A stretch of DNA of 64,000 nucleotides from Terriglobia bacterium (GTDB lineage: Bacteria; Acidobacteriota; Terriglobia; Acidiferrales; UBA7541). Made by a program: the position numbers and the translations under genes. The notes under the pieces were generated by a model that was given only the letters and a program-made list of their open reading frames with translations, ran no database searches and was not told the origin of the DNA. The stretch is from assembly GCA_020072765.1 (NCBI GenBank), contig JAIQGD010000003.1, forward strand, positions 1-64,000. Direction: 5' to 3'. This document shows, one piece after another, positions 36,380-47,584 of this stretch (position 1 is the first letter of the stretch; the number at the start of each line of letters is the position of its first letter).

Positions 36380-37840
36380 TTATTTCGCGAAGGCGACGCC
36401 GACTTTGACGTTGCGGAAGCGCGCCGGGGCGGCTCCGTGGCCCGTGCCCATGGTCTGCTGGGGCTGGCCCTTGCCGCAGTTCGGCGTGCCCCACAGCGTC
36501 CAATGTTCGCGCGAGCAGATGGCGTCGCAACTGTTCCAGAATTCGGTGGTGATCCCGCTGTAGCTGGGATTCTTGATCATGCGCGTCTTTTTTCCGCCCT
36601 TGATTTCCCAGCCGATTTCCGTGGAGAACTGAAAGTGGTAGCGGCGGTCGTCGATGGACCACGAGCGGTTGGTATCCATCAGGATCGCGGCGTCGGTGTC
36701 GGCGACGAGATCGTCGAACTTCCACGTGCCGGGGTTGATGCTGATATTGGTCATGCGGATCATCGGCAGGCGGTTCCAGCTTTCGGTGCGCATCGTGCCG
36801 CCGGAGCGCTTTTCGCCGATGGACGACGCCGTCTCGCGGCTGCTCAGGTAGCCGGTGAACAGCCCGTTGGTGATGATCGGCGTGCATTGCGCCGGCACCC
36901 CTTCGTCGTCGTAGGCGAACGTCCCCAGGCCGGGGCCATGCTCGAGCCGCGCGTCGGCCACCACGTTGACGATGTTCGAACCGTACTTCAGCTTGCGCAG
37001 CTTTTCCGTGGTGAGAAAACTCATGCCCGCGAAATTCGCTTCCATGCCCAGCACGCGGTCCAGCTCGATGGGATGGCCGATCGATTCGTGAATCTGCAGG
37101 CCGAGCTGCGAGCTGCCGAGGATGATGGTGCGCGCGCCTTCCGGGCACTGCGCGGCCGAATGCAGCGCCACGCACTCTTCCGCGATGCGCGGCGCGTTGG
37201 CCACCAGGTCGAGCGATTCGACCAGCTCGTAGCCCTGCAGCATGTGCTGGCCGCCGAAGCTGTTGGGATACGACCGCTTCTGAATCTCGCTCCCCGCGAA
37301 ACTCGTCGCCACGATCCCCGCGCCGGATTGCATCTTGATCTGATGGATGGACGAGCCCGCGCTGGAAACAAAAAGCTGTTCGATGCGCCGGAACGTCATC
37401 GAACCTTCGGCCACCGTCACGCCCTTGATGCGCCGCATTTCCTTGTCCGCCGCGAGCAGCAGGTCGATTTGCCGCTCGACCGGAATGCGAAAGGGGTCTT
37501 TCAGGAACGGGTTTTGCCACGTGTCCACATAGGCCTGCTCGGGAGCGAGCGCGACATCCTCGCGCTTGGCCAGCGCCGAGGCCCGGGCAATTTCGACCGC
37601 TTCGGCGGCGCACGCCTGCACGCCCTCGCGCGTCAGCCGGTCGGTGGACGCAAATCCCCAGGCGCCGCCGGCGATCACGCGGATGCCAATGCCCAGCGAT
37701 TCCGACTCGGCCAGCGTGCCCACCTCGCCGTTCTTGGTGGAGATGTCGCGCTGGCGGATGTCCATCACGCGCGCGTCGGCATAGGAAGCGCCGCGGCGCT
37801 TGGCAGTTTCAATCGCCCCGCCGGCCCATTCCTGCATCAT
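36380..37840 (-). CDS. tldD: zinc metalloprotease TldD
   Basis: A 486-aa TldD protein, the catalytic subunit. The zinc motif HESIGHPIELDRVLG (H-E-x-x-x-H) is present, as is the C-terminal CGKGQPQQTMGTGHGAAPARF segment, whose Cys/His region completes the active site. The start at 37840 (Met-Met) has GAGGAT about 8 bases upstream; the longer frame to 38023 reads through a dispersed repeat (VILSEAKNLSS) and is rejected. It is the first gene of the tldD-tldE pair. Confidence 0.92.
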   Translation of the reverse strand: MMQEWAGGAIETAKRRGASYADARVMDIRQRDISTKNGEVGTLAESESLGIGIRVIAGGAWGFASTDRLTREGVQACAAEAVEIARASALAKREDVALAPEQAYVDTWQNPFLKDPFRIPVERQIDLLLAADKEMRRIKGVTVAEGSMTFRRIEQLFVSSAGSSIHQIKMQSGAGIVATSFAGSEIQKRSYPNSFGGQHMLQGYELVESLDLVANAPRIAEECVALHSAAQCPEGARTIILGSSQLGLQIHESIGHPIELDRVLGMEANFAGMSFLTTEKLRKLKYGSNIVNVVADARLEHGPGLGTFAYDDEGVPAQCTPIITNGLFTGYLSSRETASSIGEKRSGGTMRTESWNRLPMIRMTNISINPGTWKFDDLVADTDAAILMDTNRSWSIDDRRYHFQFSTEIGWEIKGGKKTRMIKNPSYSGITTEFWNSCDAICSREHWTLWGTPNCGKGQPQQTMGTGHGAAPARFRNVKVGVAFAK

Positions 37841-37962
37841 CGGTGATCCTCGCGACAGCGTGCGATTAATTTGCAAGAAACATTCACACACCCATCTTAG
37901 TGAAAAATCGCCGCAGCGCAAGGGGATGGTGCGGTGGACACGCGGAGGCGGAGAGAAAACCG

Positions 37963-37993
37963 AAGAGAGATTCTTCGCTTCGCTCAGAATGAC
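37963..37993. repeat. 'HSERSEES'-type repeat arm
   Basis: The sequence AAGAGAGATTCTTCGCTTCG and the following CTCAGAATGAC match, in inverted sense, the arm at 2318-2348. It lies in the 237-base gap between tldD and the DUF882 gene, which contains no gene. It extends the tldD frame falsely upstream. Confidence 0.65.
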
Positions 37994-38077
37994 GGCGCTA
38001 TGGCTCTGGGATGACAGTAGCAATCAGCAGGACGCTGCGCTGGATCGGGCCTCGGACCAAGGCGTTCCTTATCGGCG

Positions 38078-38725
38078 CTAGTCGCCGCTGCTCCCATTCA
38101 TGGCGCAACCGAGGCACCATTGCCGGACCCGCCCGATGTCCACGTGGATGAAATCAGAGCCGGGATAATACCCGACTCCACCGCGATGGAGTGAGACCGC
38201 CGCCCGGCGCAATTTGTAGGTATTCACACCGGGCATGCGGAGGTCAATCGCTTCCGCCTGCACGTGCAGGCTGTGCTCGGCGACTCCCGCCGTGTGGCGC
38301 CGCAGAAATTCGTTGCTCCAGGGGGAGCGATACCCGCATACGATGTCGATTTCCCCTGTCGGATAACCAGCCGCCTTGGCAAGATCCTCGAGCACGTCGT
38401 ACAGCCGTGGATCGAAGTGGTGGACATCGCCGGTGCGGTGGTCCCGCAGGAAATAATCGAGCTTCGCAAGCGCCCCGGGAAGATATGCGTCCCCAGCTCG
38501 GTAGACGATGTCGAGACTCTCGCCCGTATGCAAATGATAAAGCCTCAGGCGATACTCCGGAGGCCGTGGCGCGACGGGCGCGGATTGGGCTCCCAATCGC
38601 GCCGCGAAACCCATCGTCAGGGCGGCGACAACGCCGAGCACTCGCAAAGTGTTTAGGACTGGTTGCACGTAGAAGAACAAGCCTCTTGCCAACGGCGAGG
38701 ATCTCACGCCCTTCTGAGTCTCCAA
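38078..38725 (-). CDS. YcbK/DUF882 (peptidase M15-like) exported protein
   Basis: A 215-aa protein with a signal peptide or N-terminal anchor (hydrophobic about residues 28-44, ending in Ala). The C-terminal domain resembles the YcbK/DUF882 group of the M15/VanY-like zinc peptidases: CGYRSPWSNEFLRR, the metal-site H-x(6)-D pattern in SLHVQAEAIDLRMPG, and FIHVDIGRVRQW, whose His is the third ligand. It would act on peptidoglycan in the periplasm. It is a single gene, with converging repeats on both sides. Confidence 0.82.
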   Translation of the reverse strand: METQKGVRSSPLARGLFFYVQPVLNTLRVLGVVAALTMGFAARLGAQSAPVAPRPPEYRLRLYHLHTGESLDIVYRAGDAYLPGALAKLDYFLRDHRTGDVHHFDPRLYDVLEDLAKAAGYPTGEIDIVCGYRSPWSNEFLRRHTAGVAEHSLHVQAEAIDLRMPGVNTYKLRRAAVSLHRGGVGYYPGSDFIHVDIGRVRQWCLGCAMNGSSGD

Positions 38726-38841
38726 CCAATCCCCTGGCGTCGTGAGTCTCTATATTACCTGCTCCCGAGAAGCATGCCTATCGGAATTGCGCCCGTGACT
38801 CAACGGACAGGAGGGGGAGCGAGAGCACTGCTAGAAAGGCG

Positions 38842-38870
38842 CACGACGAACCGGTGGCAGGTTCGTCGTG
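38842..38870. repeat. ACGACGAA-type palindromic repeat, copy 2
   Basis: A perfect 11-base inverted repeat, CACGACGAACC/GGTTCGTCGTG, with a 7-base loop lies between the DUF882 gene and ahcY. It matches the copies at 26303-26331 and 62015-62076. Confidence 0.65.
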
Positions 38871-38886
38871 GCTACCAGAGCGGCAC

Positions 38887-38927
38887 AAAAGAAAATCGGG
38901 TGGCGGGGCTGATCTCCCGGCCACCCG
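38887..38927 (-). terminator. intrinsic terminator after ahcY
   Basis: On the minus strand, 42 bases after the ahcY stop, CGGGTGGC pairs with GCCACCCG (38920-38927 with 38897-38904), followed by the T-rich run ATTTTCTTTT (38896 down to 38887). The position and form suit the end of the metK-ahcY unit. Confidence 0.75.
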
Positions 38928-38968
38928 GTTTTCCATTTTCCAGTTTCGCTTTTCGAACGCTGTTGTGT

Positions 38969-41476
<2,508 letters not shown>

Positions 41477-41856
41477 AACAGTGTCCTCCAGAAGCTTGAA
41501 AGGCCGGCGGTCCAAACTGCCGCGCCTTCGTGATTATCCGAATTGGCGAGGCTAACATGCGCCCTCGGCCGCGTCAATCTTATGCATTGAAAGGCTGAAT
41601 TCCCGGTTGAATGGCGTATTCCGCCCGTTCAAAGGCGCCGCATCGGCCTGGGCGGCGGCCCCGGAAACTCGTCCTGGCCGCCACTACTGGCGATGCTCCC
41701 TCGCCCGCATCTTCAACCGCTAGTGGAAAAACTCCTTCGGCTTGTCATTCCGAGGAGCGGAGCGACGAGGAATCTCTCTTCTTACTGGCTTCTGGCCACG
41801 ACAGAGCCCTCACGGCTCCTGCCACTGCAAGTTCCGAGCCTTGTTTCAACAACCCG
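41477..41856. repeat. gap with 'HSERSEES'-type repeat
   Basis: No gene is supported between prfB and metK. At 41744-41780 there is GTCATTCCGAGGAGCGGAGC followed by GACGAGGAATCTCTCTT, a repeat arm of the family at 2318-2348 and 37963-37993 that translates as HSEERSDEESLF. The metK leader (41477-41600) shows no recognisable SAM riboswitch. Confidence 0.6.
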
Positions 41857-42982
41857 CTACGCCGCCTCGCGGCGGTGCAGCAGATAGGCGCGGATGAACG
41901 GGTCGAGGTCGCCATTGAGTACCTTCTCGACGTCGCCCCGCTCCAGCTTGGTGCGATGGTCCTTGATCATCTGGTAGGGCTGCATCACATAGGACCGGAT
42001 CTGGCTGCCGAAGCTGATTTCCGGCTTCGCAGCGTCCGCCTTGTGAGCCGCTTCGGCGCGCTTCTCCAGCTCCAATTCGTACAGGTGGGAGCGCAACAGC
42101 TTCATGGCCGTTTCCCGGTTCTTGTGCTGGCTGCGCTCGCTCTGGCACTGCACGACCACTCCCGTGGGCTCGTGGGTGATGCGCACCGCCGTCTCGACCT
42201 TGTTGACGTTCTGCCCGCCCTTGCCGCCCGAGCGGTACGTGTCGATCCGCAAGTCGTCGGGATTGATCACCACCTCGATGCGGTCGTCAATTTCCGGGAT
42301 GACGAACACCGAAGCGAACGACGTGTGCCGCCGCGCCTGCTGGTCGAACGGCGAGATGCGCACCAGGCGGTGCACCCCGCTCTCCCCCACCAGCATCCCG
42401 TAGGCGTTTTCGCCCTGCACCTGCAGCGTCGCGGACTTGATCCCCGCCTCTTCGCCGGGGCTGGAATCGAGCACCGTGGCTTTCATGCCCTTGGCTTCGG
42501 CCCAGCGCAGATACATCCGCAAAAGCATCTCGGCCCAATCCTGTGATTCAGTGCCGCCCGCGCCGGATTTGACGGTGAGGATGGCGTTGAGGCGGTCGTT
42601 TTCGCCGGCCATCAGCGTCTTGGTCTCCAGCTCGCCCACATAGGCGTCCGCCGCTTCGAGTTCCTTGGCCAGGTCCACGAGCAGCACATCGCGCGAGTCG
42701 CTGGAGGTCTCTTCCTCAGCCATATGAAAATAGGTTTCGATGTCGCTCATCTTGCTGTCGAGCGACTTGGCGGCGTTCACGCGCTCTTCGAGCTGCTTGC
42801 GCTCCTGCAGGACCGCCTGGGCCTTCTCCTGATCCTGCCAGAAATCGGGCGCGCTGCTTTTTTCCTCCAGGGCCGTGAGCCGGGGCTGCGCGGTGGCAAC
42901 GTCAAAGATAGCTCCGCACGAGCGAGATGCGCTTCCTCAACTCGTCGTAGCGGTGCTGGAGATCTTCTATATGTTCAGCCAT
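41857..42982 (-). CDS. prfB: peptide chain release factor 2, with programmed +1 frameshift
   Basis: RF2 ends translation at UGA and UAA. The coding sequence is in two frames: ATG 42982 starts 26 codons ending LVRSYL, then TGA (42904-42902); skipping one base continues as DVATAQPRL and runs open to 41857, for a 374-aa product. The shift site CTT-TGA-C is preceded by TAT and a GGAG, as in the classical autoregulated prfB site. The second part holds the tripeptide SPF (RISPFDQQ), which reads the stop codon, and GGQ ([11 protein letters not shown]), which triggers hydrolysis. The part downstream of 42780 alone would be a false truncated call. It follows lnt by 86 bases. Confidence 0.96.
42901..42916 (-). 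promoter_or_regulatory. programmed +1 ribosomal frameshift site of prfB
   Basis: The minus-strand sequence is CGGAGC-TAT-CTT-TGA-C. CTT is the slippery codon, TGA the RF2 stop and GGAG the internal anti-Shine-Dalgarno pairing element 4 bases before the CTT. This matches the E. coli prfB element in order and spacing. When RF2 is scarce the ribosome slips to TTT/GAC and makes full-length RF2. Confidence 0.95.
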
Positions 42983-43068
42983 CTAAAAGTCCTTAAGTCG
43001 AAATTGGAGAAGAGAAAATAGAAAACAGGGTCTGCGCGAGCCGCTCGACCGGCTACGGTGTCCCATTT

Positions 43069-44637
43069 TCAATTTTCCCTTTTCCATTTTCCATTCCCTC
43101 GCAGCGCCAGCGCGAGCAGCGCCGCGCCCGCGATCACGCATAGCCAGGCGAACCAGTCGCCGAAACGCGCGTAGGGCGTCAGGCCGCCGCGAAAATCGTA
43201 GGGGGCGTCGAGCTGCCCCCGGACGTCGGTGGCCAGCGCGGCGGCGATGCGCCCGTAGGGGTCCACGGAAACCGTAAAGCCGTTGTTGGTGTCGCGCAGC
43301 AGCCAGCGCCGGTTCTCGACGGCCCTCACACGCGCCATCATCACGTGCTGCGCGGGAGCCGCCGACCGCCCGAACCATCCGTCGTTCGAGATGTTGATCA
43401 GCAGCTCGGCGCCGCCCACCGTGAACCGGCGCACCGCTTCGGGAAACACGGCTTCGAAACAGATGAACGCGCCGAACTTCTCATCCACGGGACGCCCGGC
43501 CGGCAAGCGATCGGGCAAATGGCCAACTCGGTAATCCGACCCCGGCGTGAAATCCGCGATGTCCGCCGTCAGCCGGCCCGCGAATTTCAGCCAGCGGCGC
43601 AGCGGGACATACTCCCCAAACGGCACTAGATGTATTTTATCATAAGTAAAAACATGCTGGCCGGACGGGTCGAACAGCACCGCGCTGTTGGTGGCGATCC
43701 AGTTCCCCGCGGCGTCCTTCCGCCAGTCCTCGACGCCGACCAGAAAATCGCTGTGCGCATTGCGGGCGATCCGCTGGGCGCGCCCGGCGAAATCCGCTTC
43801 CTGCAGGTTGAACGGCGCCGGGACTTCCGGCCACACGACCAGCGAAGGCAGGTCCGGCGTCCGGCCCGCCCCGTCCACGCTGATGCGCTCGAGTTCATCG
43901 AGTTCGCCCGCGTGCGCCTGCATCCAATCGGCGGGATAGCTCTCCGACTGCGGAAAATTCGTCTGCACCAGGTGCGCGACGTGATGCGGCGTCGCCACCG
44001 GCACGAACCGCGGCCCGCCCACGGCGATCACCACCAGCGCGCCCGTGACCACGATCGCCGTCTTCCAGCCGCGCTGCGTCCCGGCCAGCACCGCGTAGGC
44101 CGCGAGCGCTCCGTAGGCCGCCACCATGAAACTCAGCCCGTGAATCCCCGCGAGCGCCGTGAGCTGAACCAGCGCCAGATTGCCGCTGGCCGCGTAGCCA
44201 ATCAGGTTCCACGGAAACGCAAAGATGGGCAGATGCGAGCGGCCAAACTCCAGCGCCACCCACAGGAACGGAGCCAGCGCGCACGCGTATCCCTTCCCCC
44301 GCCGCGACGCCACCGCCACGCCCCAGGAAAACACCGCGCCGATGATTCCGCCCGCGATCCCCACCAGCCCCAGCACGCCCGCCGAGATCCACGGGTCCAC
44401 ATTGCCGTACTGCCGCATGACCACATCCATCCACGGCAGCGAAACAGGATAGAACACCAGCCCGTGGAGCAGCCCGTAAAGCGGCGCCAGCGCCGGCCGC
44501 GCCCCGCACGACGCCAGCACCAGCAGCCCCACCGACACCCAGGCCAGCAGCGTGAGATTGTAGTTGGGAAAGGAAAGGGCCAGGGCCGCGCCGCTCGCCA
44601 GCGCCAGCAGCAGGCGCGTATGCCAGGAGAAACTCAT
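43069..44637 (-). CDS. lnt: apolipoprotein N-acyltransferase
   Basis: A 522-aa inner-membrane enzyme that adds the third acyl chain to lipoproteins. About seven hydrophobic helices surround a periplasmic nitrilase domain with the catalytic triad Glu271 (VVWPEVPAP), Lys334 (YDKIHLVPFGEYVPLR) and Cys393 (FICFEAVFPE). NISNDGWFGRSAAPAQH is a further family motif. The start abuts the SPOR gene stop with no gap, so they are co-transcribed. Presence of lnt supports a diderm envelope with sorted lipoproteins. Confidence 0.95.
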   Translation of the reverse strand: MSFSWHTRLLLALASGAALALSFPNYNLTLLAWVSVGLLVLASCGARPALAPLYGLLHGLVFYPVSLPWMDVVMRQYGNVDPWISAGVLGLVGIAGGIIGAVFSWGVAVASRRGKGYACALAPFLWVALEFGRSHLPIFAFPWNLIGYAASGNLALVQLTALAGIHGLSFMVAAYGALAAYAVLAGTQRGWKTAIVVTGALVVIAVGGPRFVPVATPHHVAHLVQTNFPQSESYPADWMQAHAGELDELERISVDGAGRTPDLPSLVVWPEVPAPFNLQEADFAGRAQRIARNAHSDFLVGVEDWRKDAAGNWIATNSAVLFDPSGQHVFTYDKIHLVPFGEYVPLRRWLKFAGRLTADIADFTPGSDYRVGHLPDRLPAGRPVDEKFGAFICFEAVFPEAVRRFTVGGAELLINISNDGWFGRSAAPAQHVMMARVRAVENRRWLLRDTNNGFTVSVDPYGRIAAALATDVRGQLDAPYDFRGGLTPYARFGDWFAWLCVIAGAALLALALRGNGKWKREN

Positions 44638-45291
44638 TCAGCGCTTGACGATCGACTTGAAGCCGGCACGCTCCAGCGCGCTGCGGGCGGATTGCGCGGC
44701 GTGTTCGTCCGGATACGGCCCCACCTGCACGCGGTAGAAATTATCCGAGGTGGGCGTCACGACAAACGACGGGAACTTTTTCCGCTGCAGCGCGTCGGCC
44801 ATGGCCAGCGCGTCGCTCTGGCGCGTCAGCGCCGCCACCTGGAGGATCAGCGCTCCCTTGAGCATCCGGGGCGGACCGAACCGCGCGGCGGCGGCAGTGG
44901 GCTTGGCGGACGTCACCGGCGCCTTCACCGTCGTGGTGGTCGCCACCGGCGCAGCGCTCGCGGCGGGCGGAGCGGGCTTCGCGGCCGGCTCCAGATGATC
45001 GTTATCCTTCTTGGTGTAGAAGTCCCATTCCGCATTGGCGGGAGCGGGCGCCGGAACGGCTGCGGGCGCCTCCGCCGGCTGGGGTTTCTCCGGCGTGCGA
45101 TCCGCAATCGCGGGATTGTCGCGCGTGGCGGCGGCATGCACGGCCGCCGAGCCATATTGCGTCCGGCCCATGACGTAGCCCAGCGTGAAAAAGACGCCGC
45201 ACAGGACCACCACGCCCAGAAACAGTCCTGCCAGATGCCGGCTTTCCAGCACCCGGTCGCCCCCTCCGCGTTGTCCGCTTCCCCTGGCCAT
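44638..45291 (-). CDS. SPOR-domain membrane protein
   Basis: A 217-aa protein with one transmembrane segment (about residues 21-41, HLAGLFLGVVVLCGVFFTLG), a long Pro/Ala-rich periplasmic linker, and a C-terminal SPOR domain (GALILQVAALTRQSDALAMA, then FYRVQVGPYPDEHAAQSA). SPOR domains bind glycan strands lacking stem peptides at division sites. It starts 6 bases after the slipin stop and is coupled with lnt, within an envelope gene cluster. Confidence 0.87.
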   Translation of the reverse strand: MARGSGQRGGGDRVLESRHLAGLFLGVVVLCGVFFTLGYVMGRTQYGSAAVHAAATRDNPAIADRTPEKPQPAEAPAAVPAPAPANAEWDFYTKKDNDHLEPAAKPAPPAASAAPVATTTTVKAPVTSAKPTAAAARFGPPRMLKGALILQVAALTRQSDALAMADALQRKKFPSFVVTPTSDNFYRVQVGPYPDEHAAQSARSALERAGFKSIVKR

Positions 45292-45297
45292 GCCCGC

Positions 45298-46065
45298 TTA
45301 CTTATTTCCCCCGGCTGACTTGATCCACTGCGAGATGATGTCCACCGGCAGCGGAAACACGATGGTCGTATTCTTCTCCACGCCGATTTCGGTCAGCGTC
45401 TGCAAATACCGGAGCTGGATCGCGGCCGGCTGCTTTTCGAGGATTTCCGCGGCCTGGGCCAGCTTGGCCGAGGCCTCGAATTCGCCCTCGGCGTGAATGA
45501 TTTTCGCCCGGCGTTCGCGCTCGGCCTCCGCCTGCTTGGCGATGGCGCGCTGCATCGACTCCGGAATATCGACCTGCTTGACCTCCACCTTCGTTACCTT
45601 GATACCCCAGGGCTCGGTATCCTGGTCAAGGATTAGTTGCAGCCTGGAGTTTACCTTTTCGCGCTCCGAGAGAATGGCGTCCAGCTCGAACTGCCCTACC
45701 AGGCTGCGCAGCGTGGTCTGGGCCAGCTGCGAGGTGGCGTAGAGATAATTCTGCACCTGCGAAAGCGCGCGGTTGGCGTCCACCACGCGGAAATAGCAGA
45801 CCGCGTTGACCTTCACCGACACGTTGTCGCGCGTGATCACGTCCTGCGGCGGCACGTCCAGCGTCTCGATGCGCAGCGACATCCGCGTCAGCTTGTCGAT
45901 GGGATAAAACACCAGCCGCAGCCCCGCTTCCTTGGCTTCCGGCAGCATCCGCCCCAGACGCAGCACCACCCCCCGCTCCCATTCCTTGATGACGTACACG
46001 GAATTGGAAAACCAGACCAGGAACAACAGTACGGCGATTGCCAATCCCATCATCCCCACGCCCAT
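45298..46065 (-). CDS. SPFH/Band 7 protein (slipin, stomatin-like)
   Basis: A 255-aa membrane-anchored SPFH protein. An N-terminal hydrophobic segment (residues 5-22) is followed by the Band 7 domain: VIKEWERGVVLRLGRMLPEA, ETLDVPPQDVITRDNVSVKV, and a coiled-coil stretch rich in Ala/Glu (AEAERERRAKIIHAEGEFEA). AAGGAGG lies before ATG 46065. It follows the NfeD gene by 110 bases, the classical NfeD-slipin pair in which the protease cuts the stomatin C-terminus. Confidence 0.92.
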   Translation of the reverse strand: MGVGMMGLAIAVLLFLVWFSNSVYVIKEWERGVVLRLGRMLPEAKEAGLRLVFYPIDKLTRMSLRIETLDVPPQDVITRDNVSVKVNAVCYFRVVDANRALSQVQNYLYATSQLAQTTLRSLVGQFELDAILSEREKVNSRLQLILDQDTEPWGIKVTKVEVKQVDIPESMQRAIAKQAEAERERRAKIIHAEGEFEASAKLAQAAEILEKQPAAIQLRYLQTLTEIGVEKNTTIVFPLPVDIISQWIKSAGGNK

Positions 46066-46175
46066 CGCTGCCTCCTTCGCTGCTTCGCCCTGGAAACGCC
46101 ACACCGCAAACCGGGTCTCACCCCGGCGGCCAAAACCCCACGACGAGAAATACCCTCGCCCTGGCTATCTACTTA

Positions 46176-47528
46176 TTACGATGGCGGCTTCACCGCCTCC
46201 ACTTCCAGCAGCAGTCCCTCGACGCTCTTCACGCGCACCCGCGCGCCCCTCGGAATATTCTCACGGACGCATGCCGCGCGCCACAACTCCCCGTGCACCC
46301 GCACCATTCCCGTCCCGGCCGCCCGATCCACCGCCTCGGTCACCTCGCCCTCCTGGCCGATCATCTCTTCCTTGCCGGTGGCTGGCTTCCACGTGCGCGA
46401 CCGCAGCACCAGCCGCATCAGGATGACGACGATCACCGCGAACGGCACCGCCACCCCCAGCGCCGTCCCCAGGCTCACTCCCCCGCCCGTCAGCGGCGAA
46501 CGGATCAGCATCAGCGCGCCCAGTATCATGGCGATCACGCCTCCCACCCCCAGCACACCGTGCGTCGGAAACTTCGCTTCCAGCACGAACAGCCCCATGG
46601 CCAGAACGATCAGCAGCAGCCCGGCGAAATTCACGGGCAGCATGTGCATGGCAAACAGCGCCAGCACCAGCGCGATCCCGCCGATCACCCCGGGCGCAAA
46701 CATCCCCGGATGCGTGAACTCGATATACAGCCCCAGCGCGCCCGCGATCAGCAGAATAAAGAAGACGTCCGGCTGCACGATCCGCGAAAGGAATCGTTCG
46801 CGCGCCGTCATCTCCCGCGGCACGATCGCCGGGTTGGCCAGCGCCAGCCGCACCGTCGTGCCGTCGAACCGCGTCAGCGTACGCCCGTCGAGCTTCGCCA
46901 GCAACTCCTCGGGCGACGCCGCCGCCAGATCGATCAGCTTTCCGTCGAGCGCTTCCTGCTGGCTGAAGGCTTTCGCCTCCGTCACCGCCGTGGCCGCCAG
47001 GTCCGTATTCCTCCCGCGCTGGCTGACGTAGCTGCGCAGATACGCGGTGGCCTCATTCACGATCTTCTTGTGCAGCGTTTCGTCAATCTGTACGGGCTGC
47101 CCGCCAATGACCATGATGGGCGAGGCCGCTCCGGTATCCGTGCCCGGAGCCATGGCGGCGATATCCGCCGAAAGCAGCACGAAAAATCCGGCCGACGCCG
47201 CGCGCGAGCCCATGGGGGATACGTACACCGCCACCGGCACCGGCGAACGCAGGATCGCCTGAACGATCGACCGCATCGAGGTGTCCAGCCCGCCGGGCGT
47301 GTTCAGCGTGATCAGAACCAGGCTGGCGCGCGCGCGCCCCGCCGCCGCGATTCCGTTCACAATATATTCGGCCAGGACCGGTTCGATTTCGCCGTCAATC
47401 CGCAGTTGGACCACCGTGGCGGAGGCAGGGGAGTCGGCGGGCGCGGCCGCGCGCGCAACAAAGGCCAGCGACATCGCGGCGACCACGGAAACACTCAGCA
47501 AGATGCGCCGTAATGACTGGAAAGTCAT
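46176..47528 (-). CDS. NfeD-family membrane serine protease
   Basis: A 450-aa long-form NfeD. It has a signal segment (residues 8-27), then a ClpP-like protease domain with LITLNTPGGLDTSMR and the nucleophile region MGSRAASAGFF (Ser in A-S-A-G); the Lys of the Ser-Lys dyad would lie in the following KKIVNEA region. About five transmembrane helices follow, and the C-terminal OB-fold NfeD domain (MIGQEGEVTEAV, VRVHGELWRA, ARVRVKSVEGLLLEVE). Partner of the slipin encoded just downstream. Confidence 0.92.
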   Translation of the reverse strand: MTFQSLRRILLSVSVVAAMSLAFVARAAAPADSPASATVVQLRIDGEIEPVLAEYIVNGIAAAGRARASLVLITLNTPGGLDTSMRSIVQAILRSPVPVAVYVSPMGSRAASAGFFVLLSADIAAMAPGTDTGAASPIMVIGGQPVQIDETLHKKIVNEATAYLRSYVSQRGRNTDLAATAVTEAKAFSQQEALDGKLIDLAAASPEELLAKLDGRTLTRFDGTTVRLALANPAIVPREMTARERFLSRIVQPDVFFILLIAGALGLYIEFTHPGMFAPGVIGGIALVLALFAMHMLPVNFAGLLLIVLAMGLFVLEAKFPTHGVLGVGGVIAMILGALMLIRSPLTGGGVSLGTALGVAVPFAVIVVILMRLVLRSRTWKPATGKEEMIGQEGEVTEAVDRAAGTGMVRVHGELWRAACVRENIPRGARVRVKSVEGLLLEVEAVKPPS

Positions 47529-47584
47529 GTTGGGCCGGTATTATAGCAACAGATTCGCCGGAAACCGCTCCGACTTTCTAGGAC

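Noticed and set aside
36380-38023. tldD start at 38023
   Set aside because: The extra 61 residues read through a dispersed 'ILSEAKNLSS' repeat; the Met-Met at 37840 has a ribosome site.
43630-45318. 562-codon plus-strand frame across lnt and the SPOR gene
   Set aside because: It crosses two confirmed genes in antisense and has a shadow-type composition rich in Arg, Gln and His.
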